Of a stretch of 64,000 nucleotides of DNA, positions 1 to 8,889 are shown piece by piece; within the stretch, counting starts at the first letter, position 1, and each line of letters opens with the position of its first letter. The position numbers and the translations under genes were made by a program. The notes beneath the pieces were generated by a model. The model made no database searches. It worked only from the letters and a program-made list of their open reading frames with translations, and was not told the origin of the DNA. Source of the stretch: Aminobacter aminovorans (GTDB lineage Bacteria; Pseudomonadota; Alphaproteobacteria; Rhizobiales; Rhizobiaceae); NCBI RefSeq assembly GCF_900445235.1, contig NZ_UFSM01000001.1, forward strand, positions 434,001-498,000, in the 5' to 3' direction.

Positions 1-321
1 GACAAGCTGATCGCACGCATCATTTTCCTCGAAGGCCATCCCAACCTGCAGTCTATCTCGCCGCTTCGCATCGGCCAGAACGTCAAGGAAGTGCTCGAGA
101 GCGATCTCGCCGGTGAATATGACGCCCGCACCTCCTACAAGAAATCCAGGGACATCTGCTCCCAGCATGGCGACTACGTATCGATGAAGCTCTTCGAGGA
201 ACTGCTCGCCGACGAGGAAGGTCACATCGACTTCCTCGAGACCCAGTTGCAGTTGCTCGGCGAGATCGGCGACGAGAAATACGGCCAGCTCAACGCCGAA
301 CCAGCTGACAAGGCCGAATAG
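1..321 (+). CDS. bfr: Bacterioferritin, C-terminal part (5' end outside window)
   Basis: The reading frame is open from base 1 and gives 106 residues. It begins [17 protein letters not shown], the conserved helix region of haem-containing ferritins, and continues with [16 protein letters not shown] and a [12 protein letters not shown] segment whose Glu and His match ferroxidase ligands. Bacterioferritin is a cytoplasmic 24-subunit cage that oxidises Fe(II) and stores it as a mineral core. About one third of the usual 155-160 residues lies upstream of the window. The stop is about 70 bases before the DUF1111 gene on the same strand, so storage and the following iron-associated genes may share a transcript. 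Identification is firm; promoter and start cannot be seen. Confidence 0.93.
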   Translation, partial: DKLIARIIFLEGHPNLQSISPLRIGQNVKEVLESDLAGEYDARTSYKKSRDICSQHGDYVSMKLFEELLADEEGHIDFLETQLQLLGEIGDEKYGQLNAEPADKAE

Positions 322-392
322 GGCATGCCGGAATGCGGCGCACTTTTCTGAACACGCGCCGCGCACCTACCGGCAAATTTCCCGATGACCAC

Positions 393-1943
393 ATGAGAAA
401 AACGCGGAGCGCAGATGCGCTTCGCCTTCTGCTGCTGGCCAGCCTGACGCTGGCTCTGCATGCGACAGCGGCGATTTCAGGCGATGCGGCTCCCGCAGGG
501 CTTGCCACCGAGCGCACCGACCTCAATCCCAAGGACAAGGCGCGCGTCGAAAAGATCGTCCGGCCGACCACCGATTTCACCAAGCCCGAGCAGTTCGAGC
601 GCATGCAGGGCGGCGCCGGCACCTCGGAAAAGCGTGTCAATCAGGATGCGTTTTCACAATCCTCGGCCAACATCACCTTCGAGGAGGAAGGCACCTTCAA
701 GCTGGGCAACGGCATGTTCCGCAAGCTTTGGGTGTCGTCGCCGTCGTCGACGCAGGCCTCCGACGGGCTCGGGCCGTTGTTCAACGCCCGCGCCTGCCAG
801 AGCTGTCATCTCAAGGACGGCCGCGGCCATCCGCCGGAAGGCAGCAGCGACGCAACCTCGATGTTCCTCAGGCTTGCCCGCACGGCGGAGACGGCAGAGG
901 AAAAGGCCGCGATCGCCGAGCGCAAGGTGCTGAATTTCCCCGATCCGGTCTATGGCGGTCAGTTCCAGGACCTTGCCGTGCCCGGCCTCAAAAGCGAAGG
1001 CCGGATGGTGATTTCCTACCAGCAGTTTCCGGTCCAGCTCTCTGACACCATGACGACGCTGCGCTGGCCGATCTATTCGGTGACCGACCTCGGTTATGGT
1101 CCGATGGATCCGAAGACCACCCTGTCGCCACGCCTCACGCCGCCGATGATCGGCCTTGGCCTCGTCGAGCAGATCCACCCCGCCGACATCCTTGCCAATG
1201 CCGATCCCAACGACAAGGACGGCGACGGCATATCGGGCAAGGCCTCGATCGTGCGCGACCACAAATCAGGCGAACTGACGCTCGGCCGCTTCGGCTGGAA
1301 GGCCTCGGCGCCGTCGATCCGCCAGCAATCGGCCGATGCCTTCGCCGGCGACATCGGCATCTCGACGCCCGACGTGCCCAAGCACTGGGGCGACTGCACC
1401 AAGGGCCAGACGGCATGCCTGGAGATGCCCAACGGCGTGCAGGAGCGGCTCGGCGGCAGCGAAGCCCCCGACCCGATCATGGATCTGGTCACCTTCTATT
1501 CGCAGAACCTGGCGGTGCCGGCCCGGCGCGACATCGACGACCCGCAGGTGCTGCGCGGCAAGAAGATGTTCTACGAAGCCGGCTGCGCTTCCTGCCACAC
1601 GCCGAAATTCGTCACCCGCCGCGACACCCCCAACAAGGCGCAGTCGTTCCAGCTGATCTGGCCCTATTCCGACTTCCTGCTGCACGACATGGGCGACGAA
1701 CTCGGCGACGGCCAGCAGGTCGGCGACGCCGGCGGAAACGAATGGCGCACGCCGCCGCTGTGGGGCATCGGCCTGACCCATACCGTCAATGGCCACACCT
1801 TCTTTCTGCATGATGGCCGGGCCCGCAACCTCAGCGAGGCGATCCTCTGGCACGGTGGCGAAGGCCAGACGTCACGCGACCACTTTGCCGCGCTGCCGGC
1901 GCAAGACCGCGATGCGCTGGTCAAATTCCTGGAGTCGCTGTGA
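393..1943 (+). CDS. Di-haem oxidoreductase, DUF1111 family (MauG/cytochrome c peroxidase-like), periplasmic
   Basis: The predicted protein has 516 residues and two CxxCH haem c sites, ACQSCH near residue 134 and GCASCH near residue 398. That arrangement matches the DUF1111 'thiol oxidoreductase-like' di-haem family. I chose the ATG at 393 rather than an in-frame start at 333 because it gives a clean signal peptide (MRKTRSADALRLLLLASLTL, ending near ATA-AIS); the extra 20 residues of the longer form look unrelated. Its TGA overlaps the imelysin ATG, indicating translational coupling. In related genomes these genes travel with imelysin and DUF1513 genes in iron-regulated operons, so a role in periplasmic iron redox chemistry is inferred. 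The exact substrate is unknown. Confidence 0.85.
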   Translation: MRKTRSADALRLLLLASLTLALHATAAISGDAAPAGLATERTDLNPKDKARVEKIVRPTTDFTKPEQFERMQGGAGTSEKRVNQDAFSQSSANITFEEEGTFKLGNGMFRKLWVSSPSSTQASDGLGPLFNARACQSCHLKDGRGHPPEGSSDATSMFLRLARTAETAEEKAAIAERKVLNFPDPVYGGQFQDLAVPGLKSEGRMVISYQQFPVQLSDTMTTLRWPIYSVTDLGYGPMDPKTTLSPRLTPPMIGLGLVEQIHPADILANADPNDKDGDGISGKASIVRDHKSGELTLGRFGWKASAPSIRQQSADAFAGDIGISTPDVPKHWGDCTKGQTACLEMPNGVQERLGGSEAPDPIMDLVTFYSQNLAVPARRDIDDPQVLRGKKMFYEAGCASCHTPKFVTRRDTPNKAQSFQLIWPYSDFLLHDMGDELGDGQQVGDAGGNEWRTPPLWGIGLTHTVNGHTFFLHDGRARNLSEAILWHGGEGQTSRDHFAALPAQDRDALVKFLESL

Positions 1944-3022
1944 TGGCTGGACGTTCCCTGGCTGCTGCCCTCGCCTTCTGCCTGTTCCTGCCTTCGACCG
2001 CCACCTCCGCCAGCGAGGCGTCGGCCAAGGTGATCGCCGATGCCATCGACGGCTTCATCCGTCCGGCATACGGCCGACTGGTCGAGACGACAGCCGAACT
2101 CAGTAAGTCGATGATTACACTTTGTGCAACGCCGTCGACCGACACGCTTGCTGCAGCGCGCGCGTCATTCGCACGCACCACGGCGACCTGGTCGGAGGTC
2201 GAGATCATCCGTTTCGGGCCGATCACCGAACAGAACCGGCTGGAGCGCCTGCTGTTCTGGCCCGACCGCAAGGGAACCGGGCTGAAGCAGGTGCAGTCGG
2301 CCCTCGCCGACAAGGATGCCACCGCCACCGACGCAGCCACGCTGAGCCAGAAGAGCGTTGCCATGCAAGGGCTCGGTGCGCTGGAATTCGTATTGTTCGG
2401 CACCGGCGCCGACGAGCTCGCCGGCAACTCGGCCGCCTATCGCTGCGCTTATGGCAAGGCGATTTCAGGCAACATCGGGGCCATCGCCTCCGACGTCGAT
2501 GCCGGCTGGCGCGACGACAATGGCTTCGCCAGCCAGTGGAAGAACCCCGGTGCTGGTAATCCGCTCTACCGCGACGACAGCGAGGCCCTGACCGAACTGC
2601 TCGAAGTCTATGTCAACGGGGTCGAACTGGTGCGCGACGTGCGCCTCAACGGCTTCTTCGGCAAGAATACCGCGTCCGACAAGCCGAAGCAGGCGCTTTA
2701 TTGGCGCTCGGAAGGCACCGGCGCCTCGCTGGCCGGCAACATATCAGGCATGGAAGCGCTTTTCGCCGCTTCGAAATTCGGCGAGCTGGTGCCGGCCGAC
2801 GAGCGCTGGGTTGCCGAGTCGATCGGCTTCGAATTCACCAATGCGCAGGCGGCGGCGGCCGCCGTCACCGGCCCGATCGATGCGGCCCTTGCCGACCCGG
2901 CCAAGCGCGAGAAGCTCGGCTATTTCGCGCTGGTAACGTCGAGCCTGTCCGAGCAGTTCGGCACCAGGCTGTCCGGGGCCCTCGGCCTGACCGCCGGTTT
3001 CTCGTCGCTCGACGGCGACTGA
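1943..3022 (+). CDS. Imelysin family protein (peptidase M75/IrpA-like), periplasmic iron-associated
   Basis: The product has 359 residues with an N-terminal signal (LAAALAFCLFLPSTATSASE). The segment MQGLGALEFVLFGTGADEL corresponds to the imelysin GxHxxE region, but in a form without the His, as in many EfeO/IrpA-like imelysins that are not proteases. The ATG at 1943 shares bases with the TGA of the preceding di-haem gene; a GTG one codon earlier is possible but less likely. The gene lies in a tight same-strand run with DUF1111 and DUF1513 genes after bacterioferritin, so a part in ferric or ferrous iron acquisition is the best inference. Proteolysis is unlikely. Confidence 0.85.
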   Translation: MAGRSLAAALAFCLFLPSTATSASEASAKVIADAIDGFIRPAYGRLVETTAELSKSMITLCATPSTDTLAAARASFARTTATWSEVEIIRFGPITEQNRLERLLFWPDRKGTGLKQVQSALADKDATATDAATLSQKSVAMQGLGALEFVLFGTGADELAGNSAAYRCAYGKAISGNIGAIASDVDAGWRDDNGFASQWKNPGAGNPLYRDDSEALTELLEVYVNGVELVRDVRLNGFFGKNTASDKPKQALYWRSEGTGASLAGNISGMEALFAASKFGELVPADERWVAESIGFEFTNAQAAAAAVTGPIDAALADPAKREKLGYFALVTSSLSEQFGTRLSGALGLTAGFSSLDGD

Positions 3023-3034
3023 GGAGGCAGGACG

Positions 3035-4144
3035 ATGCGCACGCCGCTGTTCGACCGTCGCGATTTCCTCAAGGCAGCTGGCGCGGGCTTCGTGCTTTCG
3101 CTCAGCCCGGCCCGGCGCGCGTTGGCGCTCGAAACCGACTCAATGTTCGCCACGACTTACCAAGCAAGGACTGGCGAGTATGGCGTGGCGATCCTGTCCG
3201 AGGCCGGCAAGATTCTGCACAGCGTCACCCTGCCCGAACGCGGTCACGACGTTACCTTCGATCCCATCTCGCGCAAGTCGGTGGTGTTCGCGCGCCAGCC
3301 CGGCACCTTCATGCTGTTCTTCGACCACACCGGCAAGGACGCGCCGCTGACCATCCCGAGCATCGCCGGCCGGCACTATTACGGCCACGGCGTGTTCTCG
3401 CCCGATGGCGCCCTGCTCTATGTGACCGAGAACGACTTCGACAACGCCGCCGGCATGGTCGGCGTCTATGACGCCCGCGACGGCTTCCGCCGCCTCGGCG
3501 AATTCCCGACCCATGGCGTCGGACCGCATGAGCTGATCCTGCTCGGCGACGGACGCACGCTCGCCATCTGCAATGGCGGCATCGAGACCCATCCGGATTT
3601 CGGCCGCGCCAAGCTCAACATTCCGACGATGAAGCCGTCCTTCGTGCTGGTCGACCGCGTCTCAAACGATCTCATCGAGAAACACGAACTGCCTGAAAAA
3701 CTTCACCAATTGTCGATCCGACACATGGACATCGACGCTGAGGGTACGGTCTGGTTCGGCTGCCAGCACGAGGGTCCGGCGAGCGAGAAGCCGTTGTTGA
3801 TCGGCCGTGCTGCGCGTGGCAAGGAACTCGAGATGCTCGACATGCCCGAGGGCATCCTCGGCGGTTTCCGCAACTATATCGGCTCGGTCGCAGCCAACCG
3901 CGACGCCGGGCTGATCGCGGTATCCTCGCCGCAAGGCAACGCTTGGGCGATGATCGAGGCGAAGACGGGCAAGGTTGTGGCAAAGAACGATCTTGTCGAG
4001 GTTTGCGGACTGGCGCCCGACCGCCACGGCTTCCTCGCCACGACAGGCGCCGGCCTGGTCGTCGAGCCTGACGGCAAGCAGACCGAGGATCCCGAGCATG
4101 TCTGGGACAACCACATGCTGCGCATCGACCTGGGAAATACGTAA
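3035..4144 (+). CDS. DUF1513 family protein, Tat-exported beta-propeller
   Basis: The 369-residue product starts with a twin-arginine signal containing RRDFLKAAGAGF, so it is probably folded in the cytoplasm before export to the periplasm. The body shows repeated blade-like segments (for example YYGHGVFSPDGALLYVTEN and HELILLGDGRTLAICNGG), typical of the DUF1513 propeller family. A strong GAGGAGG ribosome site lies in the 12-base gap after the imelysin stop, so it is the last gene of the iron-associated run. The biochemical role of DUF1513 is not established; by context it may be an accessory factor for the di-haem and imelysin proteins. The family call is strong, the function is inferred. 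Confidence 0.85.
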   Translation: MRTPLFDRRDFLKAAGAGFVLSLSPARRALALETDSMFATTYQARTGEYGVAILSEAGKILHSVTLPERGHDVTFDPISRKSVVFARQPGTFMLFFDHTGKDAPLTIPSIAGRHYYGHGVFSPDGALLYVTENDFDNAAGMVGVYDARDGFRRLGEFPTHGVGPHELILLGDGRTLAICNGGIETHPDFGRAKLNIPTMKPSFVLVDRVSNDLIEKHELPEKLHQLSIRHMDIDAEGTVWFGCQHEGPASEKPLLIGRAARGKELEMLDMPEGILGGFRNYIGSVAANRDAGLIAVSSPQGNAWAMIEAKTGKVVAKNDLVEVCGLAPDRHGFLATTGAGLVVEPDGKQTEDPEHVWDNHMLRIDLGNT

Positions 4145-4156
4145 GCTTTTGCTTAC
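4141..4156. terminator. Short hairpin between convergent DUF1513 and phnN genes
   Basis: GTAAGC-TTTT-GCTTAC is a perfect 6-bp inverted repeat with a four-base loop. It overlaps the stop of the DUF1513 gene and abuts the stop of phnN on the other strand. Position suggests a compact bidirectional terminator, although the stem is short and there is no long T tract. Confidence 0.4.
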
Positions 4157-4786
4157 CTAAATAAGACCTGACACGTCAGAGAAGGCGACGGCCTTGCGCA
4201 GCACCGCAAGGAAGCGTTCGCCGGCGATCTCGGCCGCACCGCTGTTGTCGATCGCCACATGGCCGGGGCCGCTGAGATCGTGCGGTGCGGTACGTGCGAG
4301 GCGCGCCAACACTTCGCCGCGCGATTCACGTCCGCGCGCCGCAAGCCGCGTGGCGAGTATCTCAGGCGATGCGGTGATTTCGACGACGGCGATATTGGCG
4401 TAGCGCTGGCGCAACGCCGGGATGACCCCGCGCGAGGTGTTGGCGACGACGACATGACCGACCGATATGGCATCGTCGACCGAAGCCGGAATGCCGTAGC
4501 GCAGTCCGTGTGCTTCCCATGACAGCGCGAAAGCGCCCGAAGCCTCTGCCTCAATGAAGGCCGCGTCGGCGAGTGTGTCGTGATCCTCGGTGGCAGCGTC
4601 GCTGTGGCGAGTGATGACGCGGCGGGCGAATTCGACGTGATCGTCGTCGGTCAGGCGCGCGCGGACATAGGCAATCAGCGTGTCCTTGCCGGCACCGCTG
4701 GGGCCGACCACCGCGACGAAGACGCCATTGCGGACAGGCGAGCCAAGGCGGGTCAGTTCACGCTCGATCAATGCTGAAACCATCAT
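4157..4786 (-). CDS. phnN: Ribose 1,5-bisphosphate phosphokinase (PhnN-like)
   Basis: The 209-residue product carries a P-loop GPSGAGKDTL near residue 29 and the guanylate-kinase-like features of PhnN (ARRVITR, ALSWEAHGLRYGIP, VVANTSRGVIPALRQRY). PhnN phosphorylates ribose 1,5-bisphosphate to PRPP, the last step of phosphonate catabolism through the C-P lyase route, and gives a minor PRPP source. No other phn gene is in the window, so this copy stands alone, convergent with the iron operon and downstream of a possible LysR remnant. There are two adjacent in-frame Met codons; the first is used here. Confidence in the family is high; the physiological role of an isolated copy is inferred. Confidence 0.88.
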   Translation of the reverse strand: MMVSALIERELTRLGSPVRNGVFVAVVGPSGAGKDTLIAYVRARLTDDDHVEFARRVITRHSDAATEDHDTLADAAFIEAEASGAFALSWEAHGLRYGIPASVDDAISVGHVVVANTSRGVIPALRQRYANIAVVEITASPEILATRLAARGRESRGEVLARLARTAPHDLSGPGHVAIDNSGAAEIAGERFLAVLRKAVAFSDVSGLI

Positions 4787-4839
4787 GCGACGTCATTTCC
4801 TCCTAGCCAGAACCCCCGCCCTGGCGGCGCCGGCCCTTT

Positions 4840-4986
4840 TCAGCTCGGCGCATTGAACATCTCCAGCACCGCGCTGTCACGCTCCATGGCTTGGACCAAG
4901 GGGCGGACGGCGGCACTGCGATGCCAATAGGCGATTTGCATGACGGAATGACGAAACGAGATGCGGAGCGGCAAATCCACCCCGCA
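4840..4986 (-). pseudogene. Possible C-terminal remnant of a LysR-type regulator
   Basis: Between phnN and prfC an open frame of about 48 codons on the minus strand reads VDLPLRISFRHSVMQIAYWH and ends VRPLVQAM...MFNAPS-stop. This resembles the tail of LysR effector domains, where a short strand is followed by an aromatic-His pair and a final helix. No helix-turn-helix or remaining domain is present; upstream of it lies the intact end of prfC. An ATG at 4941 could give a 33-residue peptide but has no convincing ribosome site. The call rests on weak, short similarity and may be chance. Confidence 0.28.
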
Positions 4987-4993
4987 TCATGCT

Positions 4994-6586
4994 TCAGGCG
5001 ACCTTGTCGCGGACCTGATAGTCTTTGATCGCGGCGAAGCGGATCATCTTCCAGCGCTCGGCCTCATAGTTGAGCGAGAACTCGTGCTGGGCGAGGAACA
5101 CCGGGTCGTTGTCGAGATCGCGGGCGATGTCGCCGCGATGGCTTTCGATGAAGCGGTGCAGGTCCGCCTTGTCGTCGGCATCGATCCAACGGCAGATCGA
5201 AAAACGCGCCATCTCGAAGTCGACCGGCAGCGTGTATTCCACCGACAGGCGCTCCTTGAGCACGTCGATCTGCAGCGCGCCGACGACGCCGACGATGGCC
5301 GGCGAGCCGTCCTCGGGCTGGAACAGCTGGACCACACCTTCCTCGGCCATCTGGTGCAGCGCTTCCTTGAGCTTCTTGGCTTTCATCGCGTCGCCGAGGC
5401 GGACGCGGCGCAGGATCTCAGGCGCGAAATTCGGCACACCGCGGAACAGGATGTCCTCGCCCTCGGTCAGCGTGTCGCCAATGCGCAACGTGCCGTGATT
5501 GGGGATGCCGACGACGTCGCCGGCATAGGCCTCGTCGGCGGTGATACGCGAACGGGCGAAGAAGAACTGCGGCGCCGACAGGCTCATCTGCTTGCCGGTA
5601 CGGACCAGCTTGGCCTTCATGCCGCGCTTGAGCTCGCCCGAGCAGACGCGGACGAAGGCGATGCGGTCGCGGTGGTTGGGGTCCATGTTGGCCTGGATCT
5701 TGAAGACGAACGACGTCATCTTCTCTTCCGTCGCCTCGACCTTACGCGCGTCGGCTTCCTGGGCGCGGGGTGCGGGGCCAATGTCGCCGAGCGCCTCGAT
5801 CAGGTCGCGGACGCCGAAGTTCCTGAGCGCCGAGCCGAAATAGACCGGCGTCAGATGCCCCTCGCGGAACGCCTGCAGGTCGAACGGACGGCAGGCCTCG
5901 CGGGCAAGCTCCAGTTCCTCGATGAAGGCCGGGCGTTCGTTGTCGGGCAATAGGCCGGCGGCGCGGTTGGAGTCAGGGCCATGCACCGGCGTCCGCTCGG
6001 CCTCGGCGTCGCCGCGGCGCACCGCGTTCTGGGCGAGGTGATAGGTGCCGGAGAAAGTCTTGCCCTGGCCGATCGGCCAGGTGATCGGGGCGGTGTCGAG
6101 CGCCAGCTTTTCTTCGATCTCGTCGAGAATCTCGAAAGTGTTGCGCGCCTCACGGTCCATCTTGTTGACGAAGGTGATGATCGGGATATCGCGCAGGCGG
6201 CAGACCTCGAACAGCTTCAGCGTGCGCGGTTCGATACCCTTGGCGGCGTCGATGACCATGACCGCGCTGTCGACAGCCGACAGGGTGCGATAGGTGTCGT
6301 CGGCGAAGTCTTCGTGGCCCGGCGTATCCAGCAGGTTGAAGACGTTGTCGCCATACTCGAAGGTCATGACGGAGGTTACGACCGAAATGCCGCGCTCGCG
6401 CTCGATCTTCATCCAGTCCGAGCGGGTCTGGATCTTGTCCTTCTTGGCCTTGACCTCGCCGGCGAGCTGGATCGCGCCGCCGAATAACAGCAGCTTTTCG
6501 GTCAGCGTCGTCTTGCCGGCGTCAGGGTGCGCGATGATCGCGAAAGTACGGCGGCGCGCCACCGCCTTTTCGATGTCTTCAGCCAT
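4994..6586 (-). CDS. prfC: Peptide chain release factor 3
   Basis: The 530-residue GTPase has the translational-factor motifs AHPDAGKTTL (G1), DTPGHEDF (G3) and NKMDR (G4), and the RF3-specific stretch KIQTRSDWMKIERERGISVV. RF3 binds the ribosome after peptide release and uses GTP to eject RF1 or RF2. Length equals the usual size of about 530 residues. The gene is single, with about 190 bases of repeat-containing DNA separating its start from the upstream AlkC-like gene on the same strand. The start is supported by a GGAAAC-type site and by conserved MAEDIEKAVARRRTFAIIAH. Confidence 0.96.
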   Translation of the reverse strand: MAEDIEKAVARRRTFAIIAHPDAGKTTLTEKLLLFGGAIQLAGEVKAKKDKIQTRSDWMKIERERGISVVTSVMTFEYGDNVFNLLDTPGHEDFADDTYRTLSAVDSAVMVIDAAKGIEPRTLKLFEVCRLRDIPIITFVNKMDREARNTFEILDEIEEKLALDTAPITWPIGQGKTFSGTYHLAQNAVRRGDAEAERTPVHGPDSNRAAGLLPDNERPAFIEELELAREACRPFDLQAFREGHLTPVYFGSALRNFGVRDLIEALGDIGPAPRAQEADARKVEATEEKMTSFVFKIQANMDPNHRDRIAFVRVCSGELKRGMKAKLVRTGKQMSLSAPQFFFARSRITADEAYAGDVVGIPNHGTLRIGDTLTEGEDILFRGVPNFAPEILRRVRLGDAMKAKKLKEALHQMAEEGVVQLFQPEDGSPAIVGVVGALQIDVLKERLSVEYTLPVDFEMARFSICRWIDADDKADLHRFIESHRGDIARDLDNDPVFLAQHEFSLNYEAERWKMIRFAAIKDYQVRDKVA

Positions 6587-6737
6587 CGGGGTTTCCTTGT
6601 GATGGCGGGCTTCTAACAGCCGATGCCGCGCCTGTCGAGGAATTGGAACGATGCGGGGCGTTCAGGACATCCCTCCCCCCTTGTGGTGAGGAATAGAGGG
6701 TGGGGTACGCCGTAGAGCGGAGCTGTTCGCAAGTTCA

Positions 6738-6757
6738 CCCTCCCCCACGGGGGAGGG
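6738..6757. repeat. GC-rich palindrome in prfC upstream region
   Basis: CCCTCCCCC-AC-GGGGGAGGG forms a 9-bp perfect stem. It lies in a C/G-rich intergenic stretch (about 6660-6770) that resembles those at 16330-16600, 18890-18925 and 60010-60080. It follows the stop of the AlkC-like gene, so it may also act as a terminator for it. Confidence 0.5.
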
Positions 6758-6776
6758 GCAGGCGTGAGCGTCGCGC

Positions 6777-7883
6777 CTACCCCTTCAGCTCGAAGCCGCC
6801 CTCGGCCACGGTCTCGCCATTGACGATCAGCTCGATCAGGTGATGGCCGGGATAATGCTTGCGCGTGGTGAAGTCACGTACCGCCTGGCTGATCGAAAGC
6901 TCCTTCTGGCTGCCCGGCGGAAGGTTGATCTCCTTGAGCTTGAACACCTTCTTCGAGCTGCCGCCGCTTTTCTTGACATAGTGCACGGCATAGTCGACCA
7001 CCAGCTGCTGCACGGTCTCGGCGGTCGAGGCAATGTTGGCCTTCAGCGTAATGCGGCCGCCGAGCAGGATCGCCGCCGGCTGGATCGCGAAGGCCTCGAC
7101 ACGCACCATCGGCTTGCCCGTGGAGCCGATCGCGCCAAGCGCGCGCGGGTCGCCCTTCTTGATCATCGTGCGCAGCGCGTGCTTGACGATCCAGGCAGTG
7201 TTCCTGTCGTCCATGTCCCATGCCGATATGTGGTCGATCACCCGGTCGGGATGGTCCTTGGAAATGTCGTTGAGGTGGTTGGCCACCGACTTGCGCACAT
7301 AAAGGCTCGGATCACTGCGCAGCGCCTCGAGGATCGGCGCCGTCGGCGACGGATCCTTGATCAGCTGCTTGAGCTGGAACGACCACGGCAGCCTTGGCCG
7401 CGAACCCTCGCTGGCCAGGCGGCGCACATGCTCGTTGTCGTCGAGCGCCCAGCCACGCATCACCTGCAACGTGCCGTGGAAATCCCTGGCCAGGAAATGA
7501 CGGATGGCGAACTCGGCCGAACCGAAGCGGGTGAAATAGCTCAGCGCCTGCATCGACAGGTCGAAATGCCCCTTGCCGTAAAGCGCGACATATTCCGACA
7601 GAACGATTGAGGCGAAGCCGTGCTGGATTCGCGGCGCTAGCTCGTGCAGCACATCGACGGCATTCTCGAAACTGCCCGGCAGTGCTCCGTGCAGGCTGGT
7701 TGCCGTCTGGCGCAGGCGTTGCATGATGCCGAGATCGTCGAGATTGGCGGTTGCCAGCGCCATGAACTTTTCCGCATCGAAGGCAGCAGAAATGGAAGCC
7801 GTCTCTGTGGCGATGTGGCGAAGGCGCTCACGGTCGAAGATTTCCTTGAGTGCCGGGGCGGCTAGCGTCTGGTCTTCCGTCAT
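6777..7883 (-). CDS. DNA alkylation repair protein, AlkC-like (HEAT repeats plus C-terminal Ig-like domain)
   Basis: The 368-residue product contains an alpha-helical repeat core of the AlkC/AlkD type (GSAEFAIRHFLARDF..., DDNEHVRRLASEGSRPRLPW, DPSLYVRKSVANHLNDISKDHP). A beta-rich C-terminal segment of about 100 residues follows (ITLKANIASTAETVQQLVVD...). AlkC/AlkD enzymes are cytoplasmic N-glycosylases removing 3-methyladenine and related lesions; the added Ig-like domain is a feature of the AlkC branch. I placed the start at the ATG at 7883, preceded by GGACGAG, rather than 16 codons further out. It is a single gene, so co-regulation cannot be judged. Active-site residues could not be assigned confidently by eye. 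Confidence 0.8.
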   Translation of the reverse strand: MTEDQTLAAPALKEIFDRERLRHIATETASISAAFDAEKFMALATANLDDLGIMQRLRQTATSLHGALPGSFENAVDVLHELAPRIQHGFASIVLSEYVALYGKGHFDLSMQALSYFTRFGSAEFAIRHFLARDFHGTLQVMRGWALDDNEHVRRLASEGSRPRLPWSFQLKQLIKDPSPTAPILEALRSDPSLYVRKSVANHLNDISKDHPDRVIDHISAWDMDDRNTAWIVKHALRTMIKKGDPRALGAIGSTGKPMVRVEAFAIQPAAILLGGRITLKANIASTAETVQQLVVDYAVHYVKKSGGSSKKVFKLKEINLPPGSQKELSISQAVRDFTTRKHYPGHHLIELIVNGETVAEGGFELKG

Positions 7884-8120
7884 CGATCTCGTCCTGCATG
7901 GCGCCCCCGCGCCGGCCCCCTGTGCGTCCATCCGGATGCACGGGCTTGCTGCGCAGATACGAAGCTCGCCTCCAATCTACAACCTCTCTCCTGCCAATGA
8001 GCTGTCAGGAGCCTGCCGGTAGTGGCATTTGCAAGGCATTGCGCTGACGTTGACGACCGACCCTGACAGGCGGAAAATAATCGAAAGCGCGCGCCATCTA
8101 GCGCCGTTCCAGGAGGTCAC

Positions 8121-8510
8121 ATGACCATCCACCAGGAAGTGCACATCGAGGGTTCGCCCAGGAATATGTACGAGCTGCTGCTCGATTCCGCCCGTTTCCA
8201 GGCGATGTCAGGCGGCCGCGCGGCGCACATCTCAACGCATGAAGGCGGCGAGGTGTCGATGTTCGGCGGCGACATCGAAGTTCGCAATGTCGAGCTGGTG
8301 CCCAACCGCCGTATCTTCCAGGCTTGGCGTTCGCGCGCCTGGCCCGAGGGCACCTGCTCGATCGTGCGCTTCGAGTTGCAGGCCGACGGCACCTGCACCG
8401 GGCTGACCTTCGACCAAGCCGGCTACCCCCGATCGGCGCACGCTACGCTCGATGAGGGCTGGCAGAAAATGTACTGGGAGCCGATGAACCGCGCGCTGAC
8501 GCATCATTGA
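8121..8510 (+). CDS. SRPBCC/AHSA1-type ligand-binding domain protein
   Basis: The 129-residue product is a single START-like (SRPBCC) domain: IHQEVHIEGSPRNMYELLLD at the N-terminus, a central WRSRAWPEGTCSIVRFEL strand pair, and a C-terminal helix DEGWQKMYWEPMNRAL. A strong AGGAGG site lies 4-5 bases before the ATG. Such proteins bind hydrophobic ligands or act as Aha1-like factors; no specific ligand can be inferred. It stands alone, transcribed toward the minus-strand DUF1801 gene. Confidence 0.75.
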   Translation: MTIHQEVHIEGSPRNMYELLLDSARFQAMSGGRAAHISTHEGGEVSMFGGDIEVRNVELVPNRRIFQAWRSRAWPEGTCSIVRFELQADGTCTGLTFDQAGYPRSAHATLDEGWQKMYWEPMNRALTHH

Positions 8511-8532
8511 GTGGTCGCCGAGCGCGCGCCTT

Positions 8533-8889
8533 TCAGTCGCCTGCGGCGTTGCGCGCCAGTTTGACATAGGCGGCGACATGCCGATCCTTGATGTCCGACA
8601 CCGACAGCAGCTTGATGTGTCGTCGCAGTTTGCCTTGCCCCAGAAGCACGCCGTGCGTGTCCGGCAAAGCCGCACCTTGGCTGAATTCCAGCGTAACATG
8701 ACCGGCATATGAGAAGACGCCGCAAAACGGCGTACGCGCCGAAAACAGGATGCCGCCGTATTTGATCTCCTCGGAGATGGACGGACCGGCCTGCAGCACG
8801 ATCTCGCGCACCCGCAAGACGATCGCGAAGTGGTCCGGCTGGTGATCGCGCATCTCTTCGAGCAGTGCTTGAACGCGATTACCGGTCAT
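8533..8889 (-). CDS. DUF1801 family protein
   Basis: The 118-residue product begins MTGNRVQALLEEMRDHQPDH and carries the DUF1801 signature around EEIKYGGILFSARTPFCGVF, with KLLSVSDIKDRHVAAYVKLA at the end. The fold is YdhG-like and the function is not known. The ATG at 8889 lies inside the 3' end of the upstream VOC gene (11-base overlap), so the two are probably translationally coupled. A longer frame upstream only reads through the VOC gene and was not used. Confidence 0.75.
   Translation of the reverse strand: MTGNRVQALLEEMRDHQPDHFAIVLRVREIVLQAGPSISEEIKYGGILFSARTPFCGVFSYAGHVTLEFSQGAALPDTHGVLLGQGKLRRHIKLLSVSDIKDRHVAAYVKLARNAAGD

Noticed and set aside
7884..8120. Possible small genes in the AlkC/SRPBCC gap
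   Set aside because: Short frames lack ribosome sites and composition of real genes; probably only promoters.
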